Positions 35,176-44,520 are shown, counted from the first letter of the stretch. The stretch is 64,000 nucleotides of DNA from Oscillospiraceae bacterium CM (GCA_022870705.1 CP072107.1:990501-1054500), one strand, 5' to 3'. Numbers and translations are program-made. Notes: generated by a model from the letters alone, not told the origin.

Positions 35176-35463
35176 ATGATCACAATCGAGGAACTTAAAA
35201 AGCTCGCGGCGCTCTCAAAGCTGTCACTTGACGGGGAGGATACCGAGGCGCTGATTCAAGACATCAGCAGCATTCTGGCATTTGCCGATACGATCGCGCA
35301 GGCGGCTGTTGACATACCGCAGGCGGAGATGGAAGAGGATTCGTGGTGTCTGCGTGACGATTCTCTCGTCCCGTCGTACCCAGTTTCCGACATCCTATCA
35401 AACGCCGGTGCGCAGCAGGACGGCTATTTTGTCGCCCGGAAGCGGGGAGGGCTTTTATCATGA
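35176..35463 (+). CDS. gatC: Asp-tRNA(Asn)/Glu-tRNA(Gln) amidotransferase subunit C
   Basis: 95 residues from ATG 35176, AAGGAG 8 bases upstream. Begins ITIEELKKLAALSKLSL and has the LRDDSLVPSYP-type tail seen in GatC. Overlaps gatA by 4 bases. Confidence 0.92.
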   Translation: MITIEELKKLAALSKLSLDGEDTEALIQDISSILAFADTIAQAAVDIPQAEMEEDSWCLRDDSLVPSYPVSDILSNAGAQQDGYFVARKRGGLLS

Positions 35464-36911
35464 CGACGATTCAAGCCGTTCACCATTTGCTGACCAACAG
35501 GGAAGTGACGTGCCGGGAGCTGACCGTCCGCTATCTCAAGGCCGCTGACGATGTAAACCCCCAGGTCAACGCCTATATTTCCCTGACAAAAGAGGCGGCG
35601 CTTGCAGCAGCCGACGCTGTCGACAAAAAGCTCTGCCGGGGCGAAGCGCTTGCACCCCTGGAGGGTGTGCCGTTTTGCCTGAAGGACAATATATCAACAA
35701 AAGGCCTCGCGACGACGTGCGCCTCGCATATGCTGGAAAACTACGTGCCCATTTATGACGCCGCCATCTGGGAGGCGCTCGGCACGCAAAACGCCATCCT
35801 CGTCGGCAAGGGCAACATGGATGAATTCGCCATGGGCTCAACGTGTGAAAATTCGTATTTCGGCGGCTCAAAAAACCCCCACAATCTGGGGCATGTCGCT
35901 GGGGGCAGCTCCGGCGGCGTTGCCGCAGCCGTGGCCGCAAACATCGCCGTTTACGGCATCGGCTCCGATACGGGCGGCAGCATCCGTATGCCGGCGTCCT
36001 TTTGCGGCCTCGTCGGACTGAAGCCAACGTACGGCGCGGTGTCGCGCCGTGGGCTCATTGCCTACGGCTCATCGCTTGACCAGATCGGGCCGATCACAAC
36101 GTGCGTTGAGGATGCCGCGCTTGTTTTTGATGCGATCTGTGAGAAAGACCCCGGCGATATGACGTCCCGCGGTGCTGCCCCGGTGGCGGACAGACTGACG
36201 GGTGATATCAAGGGGCTCAAAATCGGTATAGCCAGCGAGTTTTTCGAAGGCTTGAGCGGCGATGTTGACAAAGCGCTGTCAGATGCCGTTGCCCTTTATG
36301 AAAAGCTCGGGGCGGAAATTGTGCCGCTTCATTTCCCGCTGCTTCAATACGTTTTGCCGACTTATTATATCATCGCCTGCGCCGAGGCGTCGTCCAACCT
36401 CGGGCGGTATGACGGCCTGCGATACGGCCACCAGGCGCCATCGTTTTCCGATTTAAACGATTTCATCTGCCGGACGCGCACGGAGGGCTTCGGTAAAGAG
36501 GTGCGCCGCCGGATTCTATTGGGCACGTATGTTTTAAGTGCCGGGTATTACGATGCCTACTACAATAAGGCGCAGCAGCTGCGGCGCGCCATTGTCCGTG
36601 AATTCTCCGACATGTTTGCCCGCTGTGACGTAATCCTGACGCCGACAGTGCCGGTCACAGCGCTGCAATTCGGCGCGGACCTCTCGCCTGTCGAGACATA
36701 TCAGACGGATATCTGCACCTGCTCCGTAAACATTGCTGGGCTTCCCGCTGTGTCGATTCCGTGCGGCGTGGACAGCAAGAGCCTGCCGATTGGTCTGCAG
36801 CTCATCGGCGGTCGCTTCCGGGAGGCGACGGTCTTGAATGCGGCGCTCGCCTTCGAACGCGAGACGGCGCGGTCTTATCTGAAGACGGCTGACATGGGGG
36901 TGGCACTGTGA
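35460..36911 (+). CDS. gatA: Asp-tRNA(Asn)/Glu-tRNA(Gln) amidotransferase subunit A
   Basis: 483 residues. Amidase-signature enzyme: catalytic Lys in FCLKDNIST, Gly/Ser-rich GGSSGGVAAAVAAN and the DTGGSIRMPASFCG block with the cis-Ser and nucleophile. Releases ammonia from glutamine. Confidence 0.96.
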   Translation: MTTIQAVHHLLTNREVTCRELTVRYLKAADDVNPQVNAYISLTKEAALAAADAVDKKLCRGEALAPLEGVPFCLKDNISTKGLATTCASHMLENYVPIYDAAIWEALGTQNAILVGKGNMDEFAMGSTCENSYFGGSKNPHNLGHVAGGSSGGVAAAVAANIAVYGIGSDTGGSIRMPASFCGLVGLKPTYGAVSRRGLIAYGSSLDQIGPITTCVEDAALVFDAICEKDPGDMTSRGAAPVADRLTGDIKGLKIGIASEFFEGLSGDVDKALSDAVALYEKLGAEIVPLHFPLLQYVLPTYYIIACAEASSNLGRYDGLRYGHQAPSFSDLNDFICRTRTEGFGKEVRRRILLGTYVLSAGYYDAYYNKAQQLRRAIVREFSDMFARCDVILTPTVPVTALQFGADLSPVETYQTDICTCSVNIAGLPAVSIPCGVDSKSLPIGLQLIGGRFREATVLNAALAFERETARSYLKTADMGVAL

Positions 36912-38323
36912 CGTACGAAATGGTCATCGGGCTCGAAACGCATGTGGAGCTCTCAACAAAGTCTAAAATATTCTGCTCCTGCACAACGGCGTTCGGCGGC
37001 GCGCCGAACACGCACTGCTGCCCCATCTGTACGGGCCAGCCCGGCAGTCTCCCCGTCTTGAACAAGAGCGTCGTCCAATACGCCGTCACGGCGGGGCTTG
37101 CCTTGAACTGCCGCATCAATAGGCATTCCGTTATGGCGCGCAAGCATTACGTCTATCCCGACCTGCCGAAGGCGTATCAGATTTCGCAGTATGAGCTGCC
37201 CTTGTGCGAGGGCGGCTGGGTCGAGCTGTCCGGCGGCAAGCGCATCAATTTAACGCGCATCCACATCGAAGAGGATGCGGGCAAGCTCGTCCATCAGGGC
37301 AGCGCTGTATTTGTCGATTATAACCGCGGCGGGGTCCCACTCATCGAAATTGTCTCAGAGCCCGATTTCAGAAGCGCCGAGGAGGCCACGGAATACCTCG
37401 AAAAGCTCCAGACGATTCTCCGCGCCGTCGGTGTGTCGGATTGCCGCATGCAGGAAGGCTCCATGCGCTGCGACGTCAACATTTCCCTGCGCCCGAAAGG
37501 GGAGACGGCCTTCGGTGTCCGCGCCGAGATTAAAAACCTCAATTCCTTCACGTCGGTCGCTGCCGCCATCGAGCATGAGTTTAAGCGGCAGGAGGAGATT
37601 CTCTCGTCGGGCGGTGTCGTCGTGCAGGAGACGCGGCATTTTGATGCCGATACGGGCGAGACGACGAACCTGCGCGGCAAGGAAAATGCCGATGATTACC
37701 GCTATTTCCCCGATCCGGACATTATTCCCGTCATCCTGCCGTACGACGTTTTAGAGCAGCTTGAAAGCAGCCTGCCGGAGCTGCCGGATAAAAAGCTTGC
37801 GCGGTATGTGTCACAGCTCGGCGTGCCGGAAGCCGACGCACGCATGCTGACGAAATACCGGGCTGTATCCGACTATTTTGAAAAGGCATCAGCGGGCGTG
37901 CAAAACCCTAAAACAGTCGCCACGTTCATGGTGACGCAGATGTTCGGCGTCATTCAGACGGAAGCTGAGCGCGAGCACTGGTCGCCGTCCGTCACTGCCG
38001 AGCAGCTTGGTGAACTCACGCGGCTTCTGGAAAGCGATAAAATAAGCCGCAATCTCGCCAAGCGTGTCTTCTCGCAAATGCTTGAAACCGGGAAACCGGC
38101 AACGGCCTTTATCACGGAGGAGGACATGGCGGGGTTTGACGCGTCGGCACTTAAAGCCCTGTGCCAAAAAGCCATCGATGATAATCCTAAATCGGTTGAC
38201 GATTATAAAGCCGGTAAGGAAAAGGCCATCAAGGCGCTCGTCGGGGCTGTCATGCGCGAGTCAAAAGGCCGCGCCAACGCCCTTGCGGCTGAGGAAGAAC
38301 TGAAAAAGCTGATCATCGGCTGA
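36908..38323 (+). CDS. gatB: Asp-tRNA(Asn)/Glu-tRNA(Gln) amidotransferase subunit B
   Basis: 471 residues from a GTG that overlaps the gatA stop. GLETHVELSTKSKIFCSC, CPICTGQPGSLP, RKHYVYPDLPKAYQISQ, and the C-terminal YqeY-like tail domain. Transfers ammonia to misacylated Asp-tRNA(Asn) or Glu-tRNA(Gln). Confidence 0.96.
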   Translation: MTYEMVIGLETHVELSTKSKIFCSCTTAFGGAPNTHCCPICTGQPGSLPVLNKSVVQYAVTAGLALNCRINRHSVMARKHYVYPDLPKAYQISQYELPLCEGGWVELSGGKRINLTRIHIEEDAGKLVHQGSAVFVDYNRGGVPLIEIVSEPDFRSAEEATEYLEKLQTILRAVGVSDCRMQEGSMRCDVNISLRPKGETAFGVRAEIKNLNSFTSVAAAIEHEFKRQEEILSSGGVVVQETRHFDADTGETTNLRGKENADDYRYFPDPDIIPVILPYDVLEQLESSLPELPDKKLARYVSQLGVPEADARMLTKYRAVSDYFEKASAGVQNPKTVATFMVTQMFGVIQTEAEREHWSPSVTAEQLGELTRLLESDKISRNLAKRVFSQMLETGKPATAFITEEDMAGFDASALKALCQKAIDDNPKSVDDYKAGKEKAIKALVGAVMRESKGRANALAAEEELKKLIIG

Positions 38324-38335
38324 ATTTAAAAACAC

Positions 38336-38387
38336 AAAACACATTGTCACCAATATCGTAAGATATGTTGACAATGTGTTTTTTTTC
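38336..38387 (+). terminator. Terminator of gatCAB
   Basis: AAAACACATTGTCA (38336-38349) pairs with TGACAATGTGTTTT (38369-38382), followed by more T. Confidence 0.85.
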
Positions 38388-38423
38388 TTTTAGAATAATC
38401 AAAACGCTGGACGGGTGATGCGC

Positions 38424-39428
38424 ATGGAATTGAAAAGCGCCGTTTTAAAAGCGCTGGAAGACAATAGGGGGCAGTACATTTCGGGCAGTGCGCTGGCAGC
38501 GCGGCTTTTCGTCAGCCGCAACGCCGTCTGGAAGGCCGTGAAAGCACTTGAAGAGGAAGGTCATCAGATTCAGGCTGTGACGAACAAAGGCTACTGCCTG
38601 CTGCCGGAGAGCGATATCCTCTCCGCGGCTGCCATTGAAAAGCACCTGGGCGACCGCGCCGGGACGTTTAAAATAGAGGTTGTCAAACAAACGACCTCGA
38701 CGAATGCTTCCCTAAAGGAAAAAGCGTCTGACGGAGCCCCGGAAGGGGCAGTATTAGCCTCATGTGAGCAGACGAGTGGGCGCGGGCGGCAAGGCCGTTC
38801 CTTTTACTCGCCTGGCGACACGGGTGTCTACTTCAGCCTTTTGCTGCGGCCGCGCCTGTCTGCGATGGACGCCGCGCTGATAACGGCAGCGGCCGCCGTT
38901 GCCGCCTGCGAGGCTATCGAGGCCGTCGCCGGCAAACAGGCGTCAATCAAATGGGTCAACGATTTATTTGTCGGCGGCAAAAAGGTCTGCGGTATCCTGA
39001 CAGAGGGCGCGTTCGACATGGAAAGCGGCGGTCTGGATTATGTCGTCGTCGGCATCGGCATCAACGTGGCGCTGCCGTCGGGCGGTTTTCCAGAAGACTT
39101 GCGCGACGTTGCGGGGGCGCTCTATGAGGGCGCGGCGCCGTCCGGCGTTAAGGCGCGCCTTATTGCCGAGGTTTTAAAACGCCTGTGGCAGTATTATGAG
39201 AAGCTCGGTGATAAACCGTTTTTGACGCCTTACAAAAAGCGCTCGTTTCTCATCGGCCAGGATGTCGACGTTCTGGCAGGTGACAAAACGCGAAAAGCCT
39301 GCGCCATCGATATTGACGATGACTGCCGTCTGATTGTTCGATATGATGACGGGTCGATTGAGGCGCTTTCGTCCGGTGAGGTGCGCGTCCGGCCGCGCCG
39401 TGCGCCATGCGGCACAGATAATAAATGA
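38424..39428 (+). CDS. birA: Biotin-protein ligase / biotin operon repressor
   Basis: 334 residues from ATG 38424; in-frame GTG 38415 and ATG 38418 are alternatives. An N-terminal winged helix (SGSALAARLFVSRNAVWKAVKAL) precedes the ligase: SGRGRQGRSFYSPGDTGVYFS (biotinoyl-AMP loop), KWVNDLFVGGKKVCGILTE and the SH3-like C-domain. The DNA-binding domain means it can also act as a biotin-responsive repressor. Followed by bioY. Confidence 0.94.
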   Translation: MELKSAVLKALEDNRGQYISGSALAARLFVSRNAVWKAVKALEEEGHQIQAVTNKGYCLLPESDILSAAAIEKHLGDRAGTFKIEVVKQTTSTNASLKEKASDGAPEGAVLASCEQTSGRGRQGRSFYSPGDTGVYFSLLLRPRLSAMDAALITAAAAVAACEAIEAVAGKQASIKWVNDLFVGGKKVCGILTEGAFDMESGGLDYVVVGIGINVALPSGGFPEDLRDVAGALYEGAAPSGVKARLIAEVLKRLWQYYEKLGDKPFLTPYKKRSFLIGQDVDVLAGDKTRKACAIDIDDDCRLIVRYDDGSIEALSSGEVRVRPRRAPCGTDNK

Positions 39429-39445
39429 AAGACAGGGAAATAAAA

Positions 39446-39982
39446 ATGAAAAACATGAGCATCAGAAACATGGTATTTACAGCGCTTTTCGCAGCGCTGA
39501 TCTGCGTGGCGTCCCCCTTCGTGATTCCGATCGGCCCGATCCCGCTGTCGCTGGCGACGCTCGCGATTTACCTTGCGGCCTCGGTCCTCAACTGGAAATA
39601 CGGGACACTTGCCGTGATCGTTTACATTCTGCTCGGCGCTGTCGGCCTGCCGGTCTTCTCCGGGTTTACCGGCGGGGTGCAAAAGCTGGTTGGCGTAACG
39701 GGCGGCTTTATCATCGGGTATATCCCGTGCGCTTTTGTTATCGGCCTGCTTGTTGATAAATTTGAGCTTAAGAAGTGGATATATCCAGTTGCGATGGTAC
39801 TTGGGACGATCGTGCTGTACGCCTGCGGCACGGCCTGGTTTATTCATGTCACTGGGGCACCGTTTCAAAAGGCGCTCACGCTGTGCGTCCTGCCGTTTCT
39901 TCTCGGCGACGCGATAAAAATCGCTTTAGCCTCCCTCATCGCACCGGTTCTGCGAAAAACGCTGAAAAAACAAGTGATATAA
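39446..39982 (+). CDS. bioY: Biotin transporter BioY (ECF S component)
   Basis: 178 residues from ATG 39446, AGGGAAA upstream; ATG 39425 overlapping birA is an alternative. Six hydrophobic segments; FVIPIGPIPLSLATLAIYLAA and GLPVFSGFTGGVQKLVGVTGG are BioY landmarks. Binds biotin and works alone or with the shared ECF energy module. Pairing with birA fits biotin supply for AccB. Confidence 0.93.
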   Translation: MKNMSIRNMVFTALFAALICVASPFVIPIGPIPLSLATLAIYLAASVLNWKYGTLAVIVYILLGAVGLPVFSGFTGGVQKLVGVTGGFIIGYIPCAFVIGLLVDKFELKKWIYPVAMVLGTIVLYACGTAWFIHVTGAPFQKALTLCVLPFLLGDAIKIALASLIAPVLRKTLKKQVI

Positions 39983-39995
39983 AGTATGCAGCGCG

Positions 39996-40031
39996 AGCTG
40001 GGGTAGACAGTGTGTCCGCCCCAGCTTTTTT
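39996..40031 (+). terminator. Terminator after bioY, REP-like
   Basis: AGCTGGGG (39996-40003) and CCCCAGCT (40019-40026) followed by a six-T run. The inside (GGGGTAGACAGTGTGTCCGCCCC) closely resembles the dispersed palindromes. Confidence 0.8.
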
Positions 40032-40105
40032 CTGCCGTAAGAGCCTTTTGCAAAACAGGTGGCGCTATGGTAAACTGATGGCAAATATCGGGTGGGGAGG
40101 CGCGT

Positions 40106-42160
40106 ATGGCGGAGCTCAACACGGCTATCCAATATATTAAGGGCGTTGGCGAGGCGCGCGCGAAAGCGATGGCGCGCCTCGGCATCGCGACGCTTTATGA
40201 CCTTATCACGTATTTTCCGCGCGCCTATGAGGATCGAACGCTCTTCAAGCCGATTGCGCTCCTCGCGCCGGGAGAAACCGTCTGTGTCCGGGCGCTGGCG
40301 GCCGTGGCCCCGCGTTTGTCACACATCCGAAAGGGGCTTGACCTAGTTAAGCTGCGCGTTGTGGACGATACGGGCAGCTTGGAGCTCACCTTTTTCAATC
40401 AAAGCTTTGTGAAAGACCAGATAAAGCCGGGCGAAACATATGTGTTTTACGGCAAGGTTACAGGCACGGCGCTGCGGCCGGAGATGCAAAGCCCCATCTT
40501 TGAAAAAGAGACGGTGCGTCAGGTGACGGGTCGTATCGTCCCGATTTACGCGCTGACGCGCGGTCTGTCGCAGAACATGATAGCAAATGCCGTCCGTCAG
40601 GGGCTTGCCGCCGTCGGGGACAGCGTGCCGGACGCTCTGCCGCCGTCTGTCCGTGAGCGGTACAAGCTGTCACAGGCGCTTTATGCCTATCACAATATTC
40701 ATTTTCCGGCAGACCCGGAAGCCTTGGAGCTGGCACGGCGTCGTCTCATCTTTGAAGAGCTCTTCGTCATCGCGTCAGCCATGCGCCTCTTGCGCCGCCG
40801 CCGCGCCGCTGAAGTCGGCCGGGCGCTTGAAAACGCCGATCTGGAGTCTTTTTTCAAAGCGCTTCCGTTTGAAGCGACGGCCGCCCAGCAGCGTGCCATC
40901 TGGGAAGCCACGTCTGACATGACGCGCACTGTGCCGATGAACCGGCTTGTACAGGGCGACGTCGGCTCCGGCAAGACGGCCGTCGCGGCGGCCTGCTGCT
41001 GGCTTGCACAGGGCTCCGGCTGCCAATCGGCCGTCATGGCGCCGACAGAAATTTTAGCCGAGCAGCATTATCAAACATTGACTGCGCTGTTAGAGCCCCT
41101 CGGCGTTCGAGTCGGCCTCTTAACAGGTCGCATGACGGCGAAGCAGAAGACCGACTTTTGTAACAGACTCCGCCTTGGGGAAATTGACATTGCCGTCGGC
41201 ACGCATGCGCTCTTGTCCGAGGGTGTTGACTTTTTTGACCTCGCGCTCGTCGTGACGGACGAGCAGCACCGCTTCGGCGTTGGCCAGCGCGCCGCGCTGA
41301 CAAAGAAAGGCGCTGCGCCGCACGTGCTTATCATGTCGGCTACACCTATCCCGCGCACCTTGGCACTTATCATTTACGGCGATCTAGATGTCTCGGTTAT
41401 TGATGAGCTCCCGCCGGGCCGTCAGACGGTTGAAACGTTTGCCGTATCGGAAGCGATGCGCCCACGGATTGAAGCTTTTATTCGTAAGCTCGTGTCAGAG
41501 GGGCGGCAGGTCTATATCGTCTGCCCGATGGTTGAGGACAGCGATACGCCGGATAATGACCTCAAATCAGCGCAGGCGTATGCTAAAAAGCTTCAAGACA
41601 GCGTTTTCCCGGACCTGCGCGTGGCGCTTGTGCACGGGCGCTTGAAAGGGAAAGAGAAAGAGGCCGTCATGGCAGCGTTTAAACGCGGCGAGACGGATAT
41701 CCTCGTGGCAACGACGGTCATTGAAGTCGGCGTTGACGTGCCGAATGCCGCGCTCATCGTTGTCGAGAACGCCGACCGGTTTGGTTTAAGCCAGCTGCAC
41801 CAGCTTCGCGGCCGCGTAGGCCGGGGGGCGTATCAGTCCTACTGTGTTTTGTTTGAGGGAACGGGCGGGGAGACTGCTGAGGCACGGCTTAAAATTATGT
41901 GCACCACGAACGATGGCTTTAAAATATCCGAAGAGGATTTAAAGCTCCGCGGCCCCGGTGACTTTTTTGGTTCGCGCCAGCACGGCCTGCCGGAGCTGCG
42001 CATTGCCAATCTCGCCGCGGACATGAGCGTTCTATCGCAGGCGCAGGTTGCAGCTGATGAAGTACTCGCGGGTGACCCGGCGCTGGCGTCACCGGAAAAC
42101 AGGCGTCTCAAAGAACGTATTGCGGTTCTATTCGAGCTGAAAGCCGACACGCTGAATTGA
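40106..42160 (+). CDS. recG: ATP-dependent DNA helicase RecG
   Basis: 684 residues. N-terminal wedge/OB domain (VGEARAKAMARLGI, YFPRAYEDRT), then helicase motifs GDVGSGKTAVAAA (I), APTEILAEQHY (Ia), GTHALLSEGV, TDEQHRFGVGQR (DEQH), MSATPIPRT (III), ATTVIEVGVDVPNA (V) and QLHQLRGRVGRG (VI). Remodels stalled forks and Holliday junctions. GGGGAGG precedes the start. Confidence 0.96.
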   Translation: MAELNTAIQYIKGVGEARAKAMARLGIATLYDLITYFPRAYEDRTLFKPIALLAPGETVCVRALAAVAPRLSHIRKGLDLVKLRVVDDTGSLELTFFNQSFVKDQIKPGETYVFYGKVTGTALRPEMQSPIFEKETVRQVTGRIVPIYALTRGLSQNMIANAVRQGLAAVGDSVPDALPPSVRERYKLSQALYAYHNIHFPADPEALELARRRLIFEELFVIASAMRLLRRRRAAEVGRALENADLESFFKALPFEATAAQQRAIWEATSDMTRTVPMNRLVQGDVGSGKTAVAAACCWLAQGSGCQSAVMAPTEILAEQHYQTLTALLEPLGVRVGLLTGRMTAKQKTDFCNRLRLGEIDIAVGTHALLSEGVDFFDLALVVTDEQHRFGVGQRAALTKKGAAPHVLIMSATPIPRTLALIIYGDLDVSVIDELPPGRQTVETFAVSEAMRPRIEAFIRKLVSEGRQVYIVCPMVEDSDTPDNDLKSAQAYAKKLQDSVFPDLRVALVHGRLKGKEKEAVMAAFKRGETDILVATTVIEVGVDVPNAALIVVENADRFGLSQLHQLRGRVGRGAYQSYCVLFEGTGGETAEARLKIMCTTNDGFKISEEDLKLRGPGDFFGSRQHGLPELRIANLAADMSVLSQAQVAADEVLAGDPALASPENRRLKERIAVLFELKADTLN

Positions 42161-42250
42161 CAGACAGGTAAAAATTGGACATCAATATTTTGTTAAACCG
42201 TCAAAAACCGATTAAATATTTCAAAAATGTTACAAATAGTTATAAATTAG

Positions 42251-42279
42251 TTGAATTTGTATCAGCAAGCCGCTATACT
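42251..42279 (+). promoter_or_regulatory. Promoter upstream of the secreted lysozyme
   Basis: TTGAAT (42251-42256), 17-base spacer, TATACT (42274-42279). It gives a leader of about 120 bases containing a terminator. Confidence 0.6.
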
Positions 42280-42335
42280 TGTCATCAGTTACATAAGTTA
42301 ATGGTTTTTTCTACCGATTAAAGTTGGCGGAAACG

Positions 42336-42367
42336 AAGCGGTACTGTCCAACGGTACCGCTTTTTTT
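42336..42367 (+). terminator. Leader terminator (attenuator-like) before the lysozyme gene
   Basis: AAGCGGTAC-tgtccaac-GGTACCGCTT followed by T. It lies between the promoter at 42251 and the start at 42408. TACCG (42312-42316) can pair with CGGTA (42339-42343) in the first arm, and GTTGG (42323-42327) with CCAAC (42348-42352) in the loop, so competing folds exist. No known riboswitch class recognised. Alternatively it is a late recG terminator. Confidence 0.6.
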
Positions 42368-42407
42368 AAAGTTTAAGCGCACCATGACGCAAAGGGAGGG
42401 AAACCGT

Positions 42408-43703
42408 TTGAAAAAGGCGCTTGCGCGCATCATAGCCTCAATGCTCATTCTCGGCGTCATCGGTTTTCCGGCATCGGCTGCCGCTGTCGGCGTCACGTCC
42501 GTCAGCGAGGCGGGGATTTCTTTCATTAAAGAATATGAGGGCTTTTCGAGCAAAGCCTATATCGACGCCGGAAAGTATTTTATCGGGTACGGCACGCAAT
42601 GCAACCCCGGCGACTACCCGAACGGCATCTCGGAGGCCACGGCAGACAGCCTTTTGCGCAAGGCGCTAGACGTCAAGGAAAATGCTGTTAACAAGGTTTT
42701 GACGAAGTATAACATTACGCTCAAACAAAATGAATACGACGCGCTGCTCTCGCTGTCCTACAATATCGGAACGGTTTGGATGAGCTCCTCAAACAGGATT
42801 TACAGCTATATGCTCAGCGGGTTTAACAATTATACGGAGCTTGAAATCGTCAATGCCCTCGGCACATGGTGCCACCAGGGAAAGGCGGTGCTCAACAAGC
42901 TGGTGGAGCGGCGCATACGAGAAGCGAAGATGCTTTTGTTTAACGATTATACCGGCAGCGACCCGCATCAATACAAATACATTACATATGACGCCGCGGG
43001 CGGCAGCGTGCCGTACAGCATTTACTTTTACACGTACAACATGCCCTATGGGGCGCTTCAGTCGGCAACGCTGAGCGGCAAAACGCTCGACGGCTGGTAT
43101 ACGTCGGACGGCACGAAGATTTCACCGACAGACCTTGCCGTGAAAAACCTCAGTGTGACGGCGCGCTGGACAGACGGGCCGGGGCCCGTGACGCCCGGCG
43201 GTTTTCCGGATGTCAAGCAGACAGATTGGTTTTATCCGTACGTGAGCGGCCTTGCCGAGCAAAAAGTCGTCAGCGGTTACCCGGACGGTACGTTTCAGCC
43301 CAGCAGAACAGTGAGCAGCGGTGAAGCGCTCAAGCTCATCCTGCGCGCTGCCGGATTTGACGAGCAGCCCGGTGACGCTTCAAGCTGGGCCAGCGGTTAT
43401 TTGCAGTTGGCGCTGACGAGGGGCTTTGTTGACAGCGGCGAGATTACGGATTTAAATGCGCCGATTACCCGTTTGGAGGTCGCCAAAATAACGGCAAAAG
43501 CGCTCGGCCTTCCGGCGCTCGACCCTGAACCGATTTTTATGGACACAACAAACGGCCACGTCCTGACGCTTTATTACTGCGGCATTATTACCGGCGTCAA
43601 TGTATCGGGCGGCCTGAAGTATTATCCAGACAGCAGCATCATGCGCTCGGAGATGAGCGCTGTCATCTGGCGCGTCACCTCGTCGGATTTGTTTGGCCAG
43701 TAA
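42408..43703 (+). CDS. Secreted GH24 lysozyme with InlB-like repeat and SLH domains
   Basis: 431 residues from TTG 42408, GGGAGG 7 bases upstream. The signal peptide (KKALARIIASMLILGVIGF, cleavage near ASAAA) is followed by a phage-type lysozyme: catalytic Glu in EYEGF, Asp in YIDAGK, Thr in FIGYGTQ, and ALLSLSYNIG. Next comes one Listeria-Bacteroides-type repeat (ITYDAAGGSVPY...SVTARW). Last are two or more S-layer homology segments (FPDVKQTDWFYPYVSGLAEQ..., GYPDGTFQPSRTVSSGEALKLI). It should cleave peptidoglycan while attached to the cell wall, as an autolysin rather than a phage endolysin. Confidence 0.9.
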   Translation: MKKALARIIASMLILGVIGFPASAAAVGVTSVSEAGISFIKEYEGFSSKAYIDAGKYFIGYGTQCNPGDYPNGISEATADSLLRKALDVKENAVNKVLTKYNITLKQNEYDALLSLSYNIGTVWMSSSNRIYSYMLSGFNNYTELEIVNALGTWCHQGKAVLNKLVERRIREAKMLLFNDYTGSDPHQYKYITYDAAGGSVPYSIYFYTYNMPYGALQSATLSGKTLDGWYTSDGTKISPTDLAVKNLSVTARWTDGPGPVTPGGFPDVKQTDWFYPYVSGLAEQKVVSGYPDGTFQPSRTVSSGEALKLILRAAGFDEQPGDASSWASGYLQLALTRGFVDSGEITDLNAPITRLEVAKITAKALGLPALDPEPIFMDTTNGHVLTLYYCGIITGVNVSGGLKYYPDSSIMRSEMSAVIWRVTSSDLFGQ

Positions 43704-43799
43704 GGCTATGAGGCTTATATTTGAGTTTCATAGAAGAACTCAATAAAACAAGCAGCAGCATTCCCGCTAGATCAGATTTTTGCACACCAACATTGAAGA

Positions 43800-43827
43800 A
43801 GCGACAGGATAACCCCTGTCGCTTTTT
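43800..43827 (+). terminator. Terminator of the lysozyme gene
   Basis: GCGACAGG-ataacc-CCTGTCGC followed by five T. The rest of the 268-base gap holds a possible promoter (TTGACA 43845-43850, ATAATA 43868-43873) for the next gene. Confidence 0.85.
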
Positions 43828-43971
43828 GCTATATTTTGCGTTGATTGACAATTAGATGCGTGATACAATAATAGGTAATTAAGAGAGTATCCTCACGATA
43901 TATAAACTAAGCAAGTCTCTTCATATTAATAATCTTGCTTATCTTTTATACTGAATTTAGGATGTTGTTTT

Positions 43972-44520
43972 ATGAAAAGAGTCTCCTTAATATTAACGGT
44001 AATAGCAATAATTGTTCTAACCGCAGCCTGCAGTATAATTGCTGACGTAAGCCAAAATGAAAGTCCGAAAGTACCAAATACCCAAGATGGAAATACAGTC
44101 CAAAACAGTCTGGCCGGGCAGGAAATGAGTAATTATATTGGCGTGTATAGCATTGATAACCCGGGCGGAGGCGTCTATGACAAAGACCTAATTTTTATTG
44201 AAGCATTTGATTGGTCGCATTATTATTGGCAATACCCTGATGCATTCGCGTTATTGGAAAACGGAAAAGTTTCTAGAAATGAAGGAGCTGATCCATTCTA
44301 CTCGGGAACATGGCGGGTTGAGGATAACATGATAATAATTGAAGAATTAAGTATTAGTAGATACTTAATATCCGGTGATATGCTTTTCAAAATTGTTGAA
44401 AAAAGCGACATTAAAGAACTTGTCAGTTCTTATGGATTAAAAACAAATGAACCAGACAAAATTGCATATGAAGGCTTTGGGAAAAGTCCAATAACAAGCT
44501 ATGATTATCCACCAAAATAA
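43972..44520 (+). CDS. Putative lipoprotein, unknown
   Basis: 182 residues. A signal peptide with a lipobox ending in TAAC at about residue 20 predicts lipid attachment outside the membrane. A Ser/Asn/Gln-rich linker follows, then a compact domain (NYIGVYSIDNPGGGVYD..., YSGTWRVEDNMIIIEELS). No family recognised. The gene is clearly more AT-rich than its surroundings and uses AT-ending codons, suggesting foreign origin. Confidence 0.75.
   Translation: MKRVSLILTVIAIIVLTAACSIIADVSQNESPKVPNTQDGNTVQNSLAGQEMSNYIGVYSIDNPGGGVYDKDLIFIEAFDWSHYYWQYPDAFALLENGKVSRNEGADPFYSGTWRVEDNMIIIEELSISRYLISGDMLFKIVEKSDIKELVSSYGLKTNEPDKIAYEGFGKSPITSYDYPPK

Noticed and set aside
42375-42407. c-di-GMP-I riboswitch before the lysozyme gene
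   Set aside because: GACGCAAAG resembles part of the GEMM-I core, but the GCAAACC and GCCTAA segments and the receptor helices are missing, and it sits at the SD of the gene.
42408-43703. Prophage endolysin
   Set aside because: The lysozyme has a signal peptide, an InlB-like repeat and SLH domains, and no holin or other phage gene is near, so it reads as a cellular wall enzyme.
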